Below, piece after piece: positions 11,917-22,083 of a DNA stretch of 64,000 nucleotides. The first letter of the stretch is position 1; each line of letters opens with the position of its first letter. The position numbers and the translations under genes were made by a program. The stretch is from Theristus sp. LFF4_11 (Eukaryota > Nematoda > Chromadorea > Monhysterida > Xyalidae): assembly GCA_030248135.1 (NCBI GenBank), contig JASANC010002522.1, positions 1 to 64,000 on the forward strand, written 5' to 3'. The notes beneath the pieces were generated by a model that worked only from the letters and a program-made list of their open reading frames with translations, was not told the origin of the DNA and made no database searches.

Positions 11917-13172
11917 TCAATTCTCAGATTGTTTCTTCAACCATCGACGACATTTTACCGCATTGTTCTCCATGCACTGCAATATTTTCATTTGATTTCA
12001 CTGTGGTCAAACTCGACTTGGCCACAGTACCGTTGTTTCATGCCGAAGTATGTTTATTTAAACCTGTCACTTGTTTTGCAGAGCACAGAGCATGTTAAAC
12101 TAAATTACAGCAAAAAAAGATGAAAGCATTTTATCGGGTTTCGTTGAATTCAAACACCGTTTTTGTGACTGAACATGTATTCGAGCAACTCCTATCCTGT
12201 TCATTTTCGTTTCGCGACTTCTGCGAAAACGGTGACAGGTTTGAATAAACCAACTGTTAGACATCTCCCCAGTGTACTGTATAAGTTTGTGTTCAACGTT
12301 CAAACGTACCAAAATCAAATACTCCTGATCTATTGTGTATCTGTAGACCTCTGGCACATCATTGGCCTCCTCAACACGAACATGCTGCTCGCACAACGTG
12401 TCCTTGTTGTCTTCGAGCCAGAATTTAATCTGAAATCACACCATTTATGCTTTTTGAACACTTGTTTTAAAAATCACTAACTGCTCACACTGAAAAAGAC
12501 AATTACACATCTAAAATCTTCAAAAAAGTGGGCTGAAAAACATCATACCGAGTAAAAAATTAACCAAAAGCTAAAACTGCTATTTTCGAACAGCGAACCT
12601 TGTGTTGTTTCCCGTCGAATCCCTGTCCCTGGAATTCTTCGTTCAATCTGAATTTCCAGTCGAACGTGCCTTTCGGCGCTTTATTGATCAGCCGACTACA
12701 GCCGTCGGATTCATTGCTGAAGATTTTCGTGATGCTTGCGAACGAAATCATCTTGCGGATCAGCCAGTTCACGCCTGTGATAAGCGAGTGGGATTTTTCA
12801 CTAGTGTTCTATTAAATTTTTTTTGTGAAGCGTATGTTTGATGACTGAGCACTATTTACAATTGACAATTTTTATACATGCTACAAAGGTACTGCCATGG
12901 GAACTGCGCGGTGTGTATGCCAACGCAACACATATCACTGTTAGTTTGAGCTTTTCGGGGCTTTACAATCGAATAGACATGTTGCCAAAAGAAGTCTCAA
13001 GGCTGCCCAATCAGCATTATCGATGTCCAAAATAGGAGAGTTTTACAGCAAGAAGAGCATGAACCAGATCGATTACCCAACCTTTTGACGACAGATATTC
13101 GTCGAAATTCTCGCTTCGCTCCAACACGAATGTGCCGAGAAATTTGTCGGGCAGCTTATCTTCGGTCATCAT
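11917..13172 (-). CDS. fatty acid-binding protein (intracellular lipid-binding protein), copy 2
   Basis: Binds fatty acids or related lipids in the cytosol in a ten-strand beta-barrel. Exons 5' to 3': 13082-13172, 12599-12774, 12310-12429, 11917-11976, phases 1/0/0; 148 aa. The N-terminal family signature is clear (FLGTFVLERSENFDEYLSSK), followed by VNWLIRKM, GKQHK-IKFWLED, DVPEVYRYTID and a C-terminal VKCRRWLKK strand. The four-exon layout with a roughly 30/59/40/19-codon split is the ancestral FABP gene structure. The usual C-terminal R-x-Y motif of the ligand site reads RRWL here. It is a tandem duplicate of the gene at 13655-14577, with identical intron positions; 483 bp separate the two. 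Start at the double ATG at 13172. Confidence 0.92.
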
Positions 13173-13654
13173 CGTTGATCTGCGGGAAATGAGGAAACGT
13201 GGCACATTTTGGTCGTAATAAAAGTGAAATGTCTCGGAAAATGTAAGACACTGAAAAAGTACAACCAAAACTTGCTGCTGTATCGTTTTGGTGGACAACA
13301 GCACCAAATTACAGAAAATCTGGTGTATACCAAAAAAAAAATTTATTTTGTCTTGATTTGAAAATACAAATTGACAACTGAATCACAGACAGCGAAACAA
13401 TTCAAACAAAGAAAAAATGCCATAAAAAAGATCAACAAACTCCATCAACACATAAACAGAAAAAAATACCATCACAGAGCTTGACAGAAAATGACAAAAA
13501 CCAAAAGTGGTAAAGCAGCACAACGTTTTGAACTGTTTGCCTTGATCCTGTAAGATTGTTTTGACAGGTGTCCAAATGCAAATCACACGGCAAACCAAAC
13601 AAAGACAGTATACTTGCAACAATCGAAATGCAAATTAAAAATTTTTTCTCATAT

Positions 13655-14577
13655 TTATTTTTGTTTTTTCAGCCACCGGCGACATTTGACCTCTTTGTGT
13701 TCCATGTTCTGCAAAAAAATGAATCGGAAAATAACAAAATAAAATAACATGAAAAAAAATACAAAAAACACAAGGTCGTTAATTTTGTCTTGTCGTCAGT
13801 CAACCAAAAAATCCACATCAATCAAATTTTGCTGCACGCTTGTTCTCTCCAGCAAATGTCACAAAAAAGCCACCCGAACAGACAATTTTTAAAAGCTCTA
13901 AAAGCATTTCAAAATTTTCCAATTTTACTGAAACTCACCAACACCAAATACTCGCCGTCAATGTTGTACCTGTAAACTTCCGGCACGTCATTTGCATCTT
14001 CAAACCTGTGATGAGACTCGCACAACGTGTTGCCATCGTCTTCGAGCCAGAATTTGATCTGAAATCGACAATCTTCTGAAATGGAGCAACACAAAACTCG
14101 ACAACAACTTGAGTTCGAATGCGTTTTCTGTTTTACCTTGTGCTGCTTCCCATCAAATCCCTCCGCCTGCAGCTCTTGCTCCAACTGGAATTTCCAATCG
14201 AACGTTCCTTTCGGGGTTTTGTTGATCAAATGGTAACTTTTGCCGTCCTCATCAGGACTGAACACTTTTGTAACACTTGCTAGACCCATCATTTTGCGCA
14301 GCATCCAGTTGATGCCTGAAAAACAAGAAACGTTTGAAGGTGACTGACTGTGACCTCAATCGGAGACTTTTGAAAGTTTGATTCTTTGCTTTTTATTTTT
14401 CCAATCACGTTTCATTCGCAGACGAATTGCGGCAACGACAGACAAAGTAGAAAATAAGCCAAGGCTAAACGTGAAAAAAACTTCACCTTTTGCCGAGAGA
14501 TATTCGTCGAAATTTTCACTTCTCTCTAACGTGAATGAGCCGAGAAACGTCGACGGCAGTTCTGCTGTTGCTGCCAT
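13655..14577 (-). CDS. fatty acid-binding protein (intracellular lipid-binding protein), copy 1
   Basis: Paralogue of the neighbouring FABP. Exons 5' to 3': 14487-14577, 14137-14315, 13939-14058, 13655-13708; 147 aa. It starts MAATAELPSTFLGSFTLE with the family motif SENFDEYLSAKG, then INWMLRKMM, GTFDWKFQLEQEL, GKQHK-IKFWLEDD, DVPEVYRYNIDGEYLVL and NMEHKEVKCRRWLKKQK. An in-frame ATG 15 bp upstream (14592) would add five residues; the inner ATG has better context (aaaATGGCA). A canonical AATAAA overlaps the stop. It differs from copy 2 mainly in charged surface residues and the linker after RKM, so both look functional. Confidence 0.92.
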
Positions 14578-14579
14578 TT

Positions 14580-15165
14580 TAAAATAATGCAAAATTCGAA
14601 CTCAGGGCGTCTGGAAGACAAATCGGCAACAGCCAGCAAGAGTCGACTTTGACCATAGGGTTCGAATTTTTTTGAAAACTTTGAAAAAAATCTTCAAAAA
14701 TCGGGATTTTAAAAATGATTTGTATACATACTTAAAAGTGATTTTTTTGATTTCTGATCAGAGGTTGCTTGCAATGAGTCGTTGTAGGTTCCTAATCCTA
14801 AACCTGATCCTAATCCTAAGCCAAGCCTTTTTGATAAGGTGAAAATGATCAATTTAGTTTTTGCATTTTTTTCTTTCCTGTGTTTAAGGGCAGGGCCGCA
14901 GGGATTGCGCAAAAATTCGCCGCACAGCCAAAATACGCCGCAAGGGAAGCGCGCCGCATGCCAAAATACGCCGCAGAAAATATGCACATGGCAAATTCAA
15001 AATACGCCGCAAACAAAATTCGCCGCAATCATTAAAACTGCTCAAAATCACACGGAAACAGCATAATTAAACGAAAGTTGACTCTGATTTAATGAAACTA
15101 GACATAATCACAACAAAAAAAATACATTTTCCCGGGTTTAACTGTTATTTGACAACGTGCTAAGT
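14580..15165. repeat. spacer with CGCCGCA short-repeat array (R10, copy 1)
   Basis: 14880-15010 repeats a loose unit, aaaatacgccgca, about eight times, preceded by degenerate CCTAAT repeats near 14790. An inverted homologous block lies at 21810-21965, with matching order of the cgccgcaagggaagcgcgcc core. No gene seen. It is upstream of FABP copy 1 and may include that gene's promoter. Confidence 0.55.
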
Positions 15166-15249
15166 GTGTGCGGGGATCAGAAGTTGATACGAATGTTGTT
15201 CTTTATTACCACTGCAATAGAAATGGAAAATTATATTTTGTGAGTTTTG

Positions 15250-15378
15250 GAACACACCCAACCGCAGCTTGTGGTATTGTGCACAGCTCGAGAAGTTGGG
15301 TGACAGACTTTCGGCGGTCATCGTTGCAGCAGATTTTCAATGCAGCAGCAGTGTTACCCAGATTTTATTTCGCAATAT
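15250..15378 (+). repeat. diverged partial unit of the 552-bp tandem repeat
   Basis: It aligns with the 3' part of the full units (acacccaaccgcagcttg, cacagctcgagaa, gacagacttt, then tatagaacccc) but with many changes. It marks the older edge of the array. Confidence 0.6.
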
Positions 15379-16793
15379 AGAACCCCACGAGCTGTGGTTG
15401 GTGTCGATCGAAAGGCCAGCTTCCAGGCTACACGCACATGTGTAACTCGGCAAATGAAGTTCAGTTTTCATAAGAAAAAAACTGTCGTAAAAAATATGTC
15501 ACACGCGCGCGCACTGGTTGCAAAGACGTTCCTTCACTTTTCTCCATGAAAACAAAACGACTTTGTTTGGGCAACATATGCCAATAAAGTACTCGTGAAC
15601 CGGGATACGATGAGCCATCGATGAGCTCAAACGGTAAAGGAACGAAGACGCAATGGTTTGCGAAAGGAAAAATTGTAAAATATCTCAAAAGTCAAAAATG
15701 AAGTACATGTCATTTTTAGCAAATGTAAACTTTTTGGGAAAACTTTTAAAAGTCACCGAGTTTTTTGGGCTTGCATTATTGCGCATCAAATACGCTTTCG
15801 AACGCACCCAACCGCAACCCGAAGCACTGCGCACAGCTCGAGAAAATCCGTGTGACAGGTTTTAACCGGTCGTACTTGCAACACACTTTCACAACAGCAA
15901 TCGGTTTTCTTGGATTTTCTTTTGCAGTATAGAACCCTACGAGCTGTGGTTGGTGTCGATCGAAAGGCCAGCTTCCAGGCTACACGCACATGTGTAACTC
16001 GGCAAATGAAGTTTAGTTTTCATAAGAAAAAAACAGTCGTAAAAAATATGTCACACGCGCGCGCACTGGTTGCAAAGACGTTGCCTCACTTTTCTCCATG
16101 AAAACAAAACGACATTCTTTGGGCAACATATGCCAATAAAGTACTCGTGAACCGGGATACGATGAGCCATCGATGAGCTCAAACGGTAAAGGAACGAAGA
16201 CGCAATGGTTTGCGAAAGGAAAAATTGTAAAATATCTCAAAAGTCAAAAATGAAGTACATGTCATTTTTAGCAAATGTAAACTTTTTGGGAAAACTTTTA
16301 AAAGTCACCGAGTTTTTTGGGCTTGCATTATTGCGCATCAAATACGCTTTCGAACGCACCCAACCGCAACCCGAAGCACTGCGCACAGCTCGAGAAAATC
16401 CGTGTGACAGGTTTTAACCGGTCGTACTTGCAACACACTTTCACAACAGCAATCGGTTTTCTTGGATTTTCTTTTGCAGTATAGAACCCTACGAGCTGTG
16501 GTTGGTGTCGATCGAAAGGCCAGCTTCCAGGCTACACGCACATGTGTAACTCGGCAAATGAAGTTTAGTTTTCATAAGAAAAAAACAGTCGTAAAAAATA
16601 TGTCACACGCGCGCGCACTGGTTGCAAAGACGTTGCCTCACTTTTCTCCATGAAAACAAAACGACATTCTTTGGGCAACATATGCCAATAAAGTACTCGT
16701 GAACCGGGATACGATGAGCCATCGATGAGCTCAAACGGTAAAGGAACGAAGACGCAATGGTTTGTGAAAAGAAAAATTGTAAAATATCTCAAA
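15379..16793 (+). repeat. 552-bp direct tandem repeat, 2.6 copies
   Basis: Units start at 15379, 15931 and 16483 with agaacccy-acgagctgtgg, exactly 552 bp apart. Units 2 and 3 are almost identical; unit 1 has a few substitutions. The third unit stops abruptly at about 16793, in the middle of aaaatatctcaaaa, where gypsy reverse transcriptase sequence begins. No coding potential that I trust. It could be a satellite, or non-coding sequence of the adjacent retroelement. Confidence 0.9.
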
Positions 16794-16797
16794 ATGG

Positions 16798-18580
16798 CAA
16801 TGGACCAGATGCCCTTACGGCTTACAGTCCTTGCCTGGATTCTTCATGCGACTAATGTCTGTTGTGCTTCGCAATCTCCCATGCACGACAGCATACTTGG
16901 ACGACGTTTTGGTTTACACAGACACTTGGACAAAACACATTCATGCACTCGACAAAGTCTTTGCCAGACTGAGACATGCTAATTTAAAAATAAAGCTTGA
17001 AAAATGTTCGTTCGCGCGACAAGAAGTGCCATTTCTCGGACATGTTGTCACAGCAAATGGAGTGCGCACAGACGAGCGAAAAATTGAGAAGGTAAAAAAC
17101 TGGCCAACACCAAAATCAATCAAAGAAGTTCTTGCATTTCTCGGACTAGCAGGTTTCTATAGACGTTACATTGAGAGTTATGCCAAAATTGCAGAACCTC
17201 TGCACAAAATGACACGAAAAAACGAAAAGTTCACTTGGACAGAGCTAGCACAGACAGCATTTGACAAATTAAAAAAGGCACTGACAACCGCACCGGTTCT
17301 CGCCCATCCAATCTTTGATGGACGACGCTGGATCTTACAAACAGACGCTTCAGACGTTGCTTTAGGCTGCGTACTTTCGCAAGAACAGGACGATGGAACC
17401 GTTCGCCCAGTTGCTTACGGCTCCAGAGTTCTTCAAAAAACTGAAAAGAACTATTCCGTGACAGAACGTGAAGTGCTAGCCATTGTGTTTGCCTGCCAAA
17501 CGTTTAGATCCTACATTTATAACATGGAAGTACTGGTCGAAACAGATCATGCTCCTCTTGTATGGCTATTAACTGGCAATCACCAAGGACGACTCGCTAG
17601 ATGGGCATACACCTTATCTGGCTACAGACTTTCAATCAGATACAAACGTGGCATTCACAACAATGCCGCAGATGGACTTTCACGTGTTTGTATCTCAAGT
17701 GACTCTGACAATAAAATCCTTCTCGACCCCCTTGACACAGAAGAAGAGCTCTTTACAGGCTACGCACAAATCAGCACGCGCATGGACACTCAAGACAATG
17801 ACACCGTTGACACAAAACAACGAACAAAAATGATCGAAATGCAACGACAAGACAAACATCTCAAACCGCTCATCGACTTTATTGAGAAAGACATTCTACC
17901 AAATGACCTCACCAAAAGACGAACCAACCGATGCCGCCCAGAGACCCTCAACCTCCGCCGTCGCGCAAGCGCCCAATGCAGTAGAAGACACGAACGACCA
18001 AGACAAGATGGACAACAAAAGAAGACTTAGGAGAAGACAGAAGACTTAGAAGAAAAGACGAGTGATTACACAAAAAAATTATTGATCATTGCATTTTTTT
18101 CCCGGACTACAAATTATTGCATTTTCCTCGGACACAGACAATTGCATTTCTTCCCGGACACAGACACCTTTTTGTTTCGAGGACGAAACTTTTCGGTTGG
18201 GGGAGTGGTGTGACGTAATAACCTTTTCTAAGAACCACACACCCCCACTCACAAGTTTCTATCTCTGACGCAAATCCCGGACTAACATGTTTGTTATTTT
18301 GTCTTGCATTGTTTTTTAAACTTTCTGATTTGTTTTTGTTTCAACATATTTCGTAATTTCAGAAACCTATATAATGCCGTGATTTTCTTGTTTAATGAGT
18401 TGTGTTTTCAGTTGATTTTCTTATTTGTGTGTTGACGTTGTTTTTGTTACGCGGACTTCGCCTCTCGGACTTTTTGATGTTTTGAAATAAAATTAGAAAG
18501 TGAGTGAGAAACTTGGGACTTGTAACATCGTGCAAACGGGAGACACGGACATCTCTTAGACATCCCCCGTTTGTAACACA
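16798..18580 (+). mobile_element. truncated Ty3/gypsy-type LTR retrotransposon (RT C-term, RNase H, 3' LTR)
   Basis: The reading frame ending at 18030 starts inside the reverse transcriptase (PYGLQSLPGFFMRLM), then has the catalytic YLDDVLVYT, the gypsy-type FLGHVV and LGLAGFYRRYI blocks, RNase H (LQTDASDVALG, TEREVLAIVFA, ETDHAPLVW) and the terminal HNNAADGLSR. Gag, protease, the first half of RT and the integrase are missing, so the copy cannot move on its own. A purine-rich tract (ttgggggagtgg) precedes an LTR-like end at 18209-18580. No 5' LTR is visible; the 552-bp repeats stand in its place. Confidence 0.88.
18209..18580 (+). mobile_element. 3' long terminal repeat of the gypsy element
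   Basis: Begins TGTGACG directly after the polypurine tract and ends ...TTGTAACACA. It contains a TATA-like tatataa at 18369 and AATAAA at 18486, in the order expected for U3-R. Without a second LTR the exact ends cannot be confirmed. Confidence 0.7.
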
Positions 18581-21221
18581 CACCACGAACATGTGTCGCT
18601 CATGATGGCGCCCGGCGGCGTGACGTCACCCTCGAGTTGAACGTCCGCTTCGTGCACTTCCCATTGGTAGTTTAGAATGGCGGGATCTGCGAAAAAAATG
18701 AACTGTTTTGTGAAGTTGGAGGTTTCATTTTGTCTCGCTCGATGAATTCCGATCAAGCCGTTGAATTCAGTTGTTTCTGATCACAATAGAACGCCAAAAG
18801 ATAGTGCACTCGGTTCATAACCCAATAATGTTGCACAGGTACAAACACACACACACACGAGCGCACACATACGGTATTAGCTGACCGCGCATGTAGCATC
18901 GTATGTGTGAGAGCGCTGTGTTCGCCAATGACTGTGTGCAGCATTACAGTGTTTAAGCACAAAGAAAGTGCACTTTTCATTCATTCATTCATTTTATTTC
19001 GCAAAAAAAACAGGAAACTCCGATAAAACTGTATACAGCATGTAGCACGGAGCACCGCGTGCCAGACGGAGACAAGCAATTTCACAAACCGACGTCGTCG
19101 AAAACCTCGGCCGAGAACGACACTTGCTCGAGTGGCAATTGGGAATCGGTCGGTCCCTCGATTGTGACATTCAGTACACGATGACTGCTCGCTGATGAAT
19201 GTAATGACGTGCCACCGTTGTTGTTGTGTTGTTGGCGGACGCCTTTGCCAGTTGCTGGAAGAAAATGGCACATCTAATGTTCATAAGTTCATTCATGGTC
19301 AATCCAGTTTTGATCATCTCTAGTTCTCGAGTGCCACGATTGAATTGCACGTATAGAGAGGAAAACAGGTTTTCAGTTTCATGCCTTTACGCAGCAATGC
19401 AGGTCCTACTGATCCCTCTCTTTTTGCTGTCTCGCAATTGCGGTCACAGGTTTTTGCACAAACGATTTCAAACGCGACACGTTCCAGTCAACACGTCGGT
19501 CATTCATTACCATGCTCTCTAGCGAATCCATTGTCACAATGACACCAGCCCCGTTTCGAATGCACTTTCACGCTTGGCCGCTCCGTCGTCTCCATCACGC
19601 AGTGCTCGTTCTCGCCGCACTCCGACATGCCGAACTCGCACGAACGACGCCGCGGGCGGTGCTCTGTGCAGGGGTGCCTCACAGGGTTTTTTTTTCATTC
19701 ATAAAGGTGCCTTGCAGGGTCAATGATGGGATGGAATTTGGACCAATTTAACAGCAAAACCAACACCAGCTGTCGACAAGAATGAATGGTCAGCCCTCCC
19801 TCGACCCCACACCTAGGTTTTTTTTCAAAAATTCGGTTTTGCAATTTGCAGAAATTTGATAAAAAATTTCTGCAAATGAAATTTGGTTTCTGCAAATATC
19901 AAAAACATGACGAAAATGGTTTTTGTGCTTGTTTAATGTCGTTTTTTTTGTTCTGAGCATCATTTCTTAACGATGCTCAGAGTTGCAATTGCCAATTGCA
20001 TCGTTTTACCGCAGAATTTTTAAAGATTCAGAAAAAACACCAAAGCCAAACCAGATTGCCAAACCAAACAAATCAGCAATCATTCGTTTCAAATCATTCA
20101 ACCTAACAACAACACAATCAATGTCAAATGAAAACCCTCATTGCACAAATTTCGCAATCAAAGCGATGACTTCGGTCGGTTCGACGTTCTCAAAGGTGCA
20201 AAGGTGTTCGGTTTGATTTTGTATCGCCTCTTTGTTTTCATCCCCAGATACTGCATGCTTGCCTGCAGTTATACTCGGACCAGGGAATTGAATTCGTTCG
20301 CATTTGAATCGTTTCCATTCGTCAGCGATACTGCCCTTGCCCGGCAAAATTGATGAACAAAACCAGTGCAGATGCAGCAGATCGGCATTTCCGTACGCCA
20401 GCAGCTGTTCAGATCGATCTATCTCAGAAGGTAGAATATTTTGGCAGCCTTGAGAACACTGTGCGCGTCTTCGAATAGGTTGCTGAGATTCTCAACCAGC
20501 TCGACGACAAACTTGCGCACCGTACCTCCGCCAATGTTTTATTTTTGTATCTTCTGTTGTGTGGATGATGGATCACTTCATTCTAATTCCAAACAGAAAG
20601 CCTAACAGCAGACAATAATTCGATTTGATCTCATTCTGTTTTATTTTTCGAATTCGAAATACCCCGATTTTATTTACGAAGGTGAAACAAAACGCCAATT
20701 ATTGCGCTTCAGCAACCACCGAAACAGCTGTTTTTTGACAAAAAACAGCTGTTTCATGTTGATGTGAAATTTCAGTCAAGCGCCAAGCACAAATTGAATA
20801 TTGCAGAACCAAAGTTTGTATGCAAATCTGTTTCTGCAATTTGCAGAAATCTGCAAAAAAATTTCTGCAAACGGTCCAAAATTTCTGCAAAAAACCGACG
20901 TTTTTCTGCAAAAAAAAACCAGCCCCACACCCAACCTCACCAGCCGTTTTATCATCCGCCAATCGAGTGCACTCTTTCACCTGTGTGTTCCACAACGTTC
21001 CACTGGCACAGAGGCACCTGGAAACAAAAAAGCCATGCCGGGAGCCGCACATACACACGGTCACAGTCTCACGGATCACAGTAAAAAACTTGAAAAAAAC
21101 CGAGAATATCATTGCAAAAAACAACAACAAACCTCCTGTCGCCATCACGATCTGCTCTGCACACCAACTCGGGCGCACACAGTGCCGCCGTCCGCTCATC
21201 ACACACATCGCCGTGTTGCAA
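18581..21221 (-). CDS. KIAA0319-like (MANEC/EGF-like/PKD) gene, cut off at the LTR
   Basis: Phase-consistent exons 5' to 3': 19511-19663, 19090-19254 and 18581-18686 (open end). The first encodes a cysteine-rich EGF-like unit (CEFGMSECGENEHC ... GWCHCDNGF). The next two join as FDDV-D-PAILNYQWEV and resemble the first PKD repeat of KIAA0319/KIAA0319L, single-pass proteins with MANEC, PKD repeats and a C-terminal membrane segment. A possible MANEC exon lies at 21133-21221 (CNTAMCVMSGRRHC). Reading runs straight into the LTR at 18580 and stops. No further PKD, membrane or cytoplasmic exons appear before the FABP genes. A donor-like site (CGAGG|gtgacg) inside the last exon could instead mark its true end. 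Probably a truncated gene or pseudogene. Confidence 0.5.
18976..19060 (+). repeat. dispersed repeat, family R5 (copy 2)
   Basis: Contains ttttatttcgcaaaaaaa, gaaactccgataaaactg and agcacggagc, as in the copies at 8218 and 32424. Lies in an intron of the KIAA0319-like gene. Confidence 0.6.
19830..19905. repeat. cluster of TTTCTGCAAA / TTTGCAGAAA motifs (A)
   Basis: Several overlapping copies of the inverted motif tttgcagaaattt / aaatttctgcaaa lie here, and a second cluster lies at 20815-20925. The two arms can pair within and between clusters. Confidence 0.5.
20141..20538 (-). pseudogene. frame-disrupted coding fragment, family unknown
   Basis: One frame reads GGGTVRKFVVELVENLSNLF and on to KAAKIFYLL, then stops. 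The next frame continues directly with EQLLAYGNADLLHLHWF, then TFENVEPTEVIALIAKFVQ and a stop. The composition looks like real coding sequence interrupted by a frameshift. An unrecognised short intron or a retro-copied fragment is equally possible. Confidence 0.3.
20815..20925. repeat. cluster of TTTCTGCAAA / TTTGCAGAAA motifs (B)
   Basis: About five copies of ttctgcaaa, including one inverted pair (tttctgcaatttgcagaaa). Same motif as the cluster at 19830-19905. Confidence 0.5.
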
Positions 21222-21809
21222 CTGTCCACTCGAATTCGACTTGTCATCAATCCGATTCGTTCGTTCATCATCGCCATCATCTCCCCATCTCCACCTGAGC
21301 AGAACGTACACGGACGAGTTGTTTATCTCGTCACATCTCATCATAAGCCGCCTGCGCCGCCGCCTCCTTTCTCAGTCTCGCCAATGTCGCCATCTCCAAC
21401 AAAAATGCAGATTCAAAAAAATCGAAAATGCTCTGAAATGAAATATGCTCTGAAAACCTCATTTTTGGCACAATTTTTCGAAAGTTCAACAAACATTTTA
21501 TTGAGGGGCTTCACAAATAGCCACATTGCTGCTGCTGCTGCTGGTGCGTGCTGGTTGTTTTTTACGAAAAATGTTCGTGACCTTTGCGAACTTTTCAGAA
21601 ACTTTCGCTCTGTTTGTTCAATGTCCTTCAAGCATCGGCGTCTTTCGTCAGCTACCGTAAACCAATTTTGAATTCCCGCGTATCTGTAAAATATATTCTG
21701 GGGTTGTCGACCTAAAATGAGACAAAAAGAAGTTTTTTCATTTTATTTCTTAGAAAATGGGATTGGATTGGGATTGCTGACAGCTTACTTAGCCGCCAAA
21801 AACAAATTT

Positions 21810-21965
21810 CTAAAAATTGCGGCGTGTTTATTTCTTGCGGCGTGTTTCCTATTTGCCGTTTGGATTTTGTTGCGGCGCATTTTGGCATGCGGCGCGCTTC
21901 CCTTGCGGCGCATTTTGGCCGTGCGGCGTGTTTTGTTTTCATCGGCCGCAGGGGCCACCGCCACT
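21810..21965 (-). repeat. CGCCGCA array, inverted copy of 14880-15010 (R10, copy 2)
   Basis: Read on the minus strand it gives the same order of blocks as copy 1, including cgccgcaagggaagcgcgcc. The two copies face each other about 7 kb apart and bracket the tandem repeats, the gypsy element and the truncated KIAA0319-like gene. Confidence 0.6.
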
Positions 21966-22083
21966 GCACATGCACCTGTTTTAATAATGATGCATTACGA
22001 TTAAGATCCCAATTTTTTAAAGAATTAAAAAAGGTTTAAAAAATTTAGAGACCACACAAAAACAAAATTGGACGACGACGACA

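Noticed and set aside
15461..16792. Repeated 63-75-aa ORFs in the tandem array
   Set aside because: They recur only because the DNA unit recurs. Both strands are open equally and no protein features are seen.
15379..16793. CRISPR-like or LTR-pair reading of the 552-bp units
   Set aside because: Units are directly contiguous without spacers and lack TG...CA ends, TATA plus poly-A order or a primer-binding site.
20699..21298. Long overlapping ORFs on both strands around 21 kb as intact genes
   Set aside because: They run through repeat motifs (ttctgcaaa) and contain apparent introns. Only a short cysteine-rich segment on the minus strand looks like a real exon.
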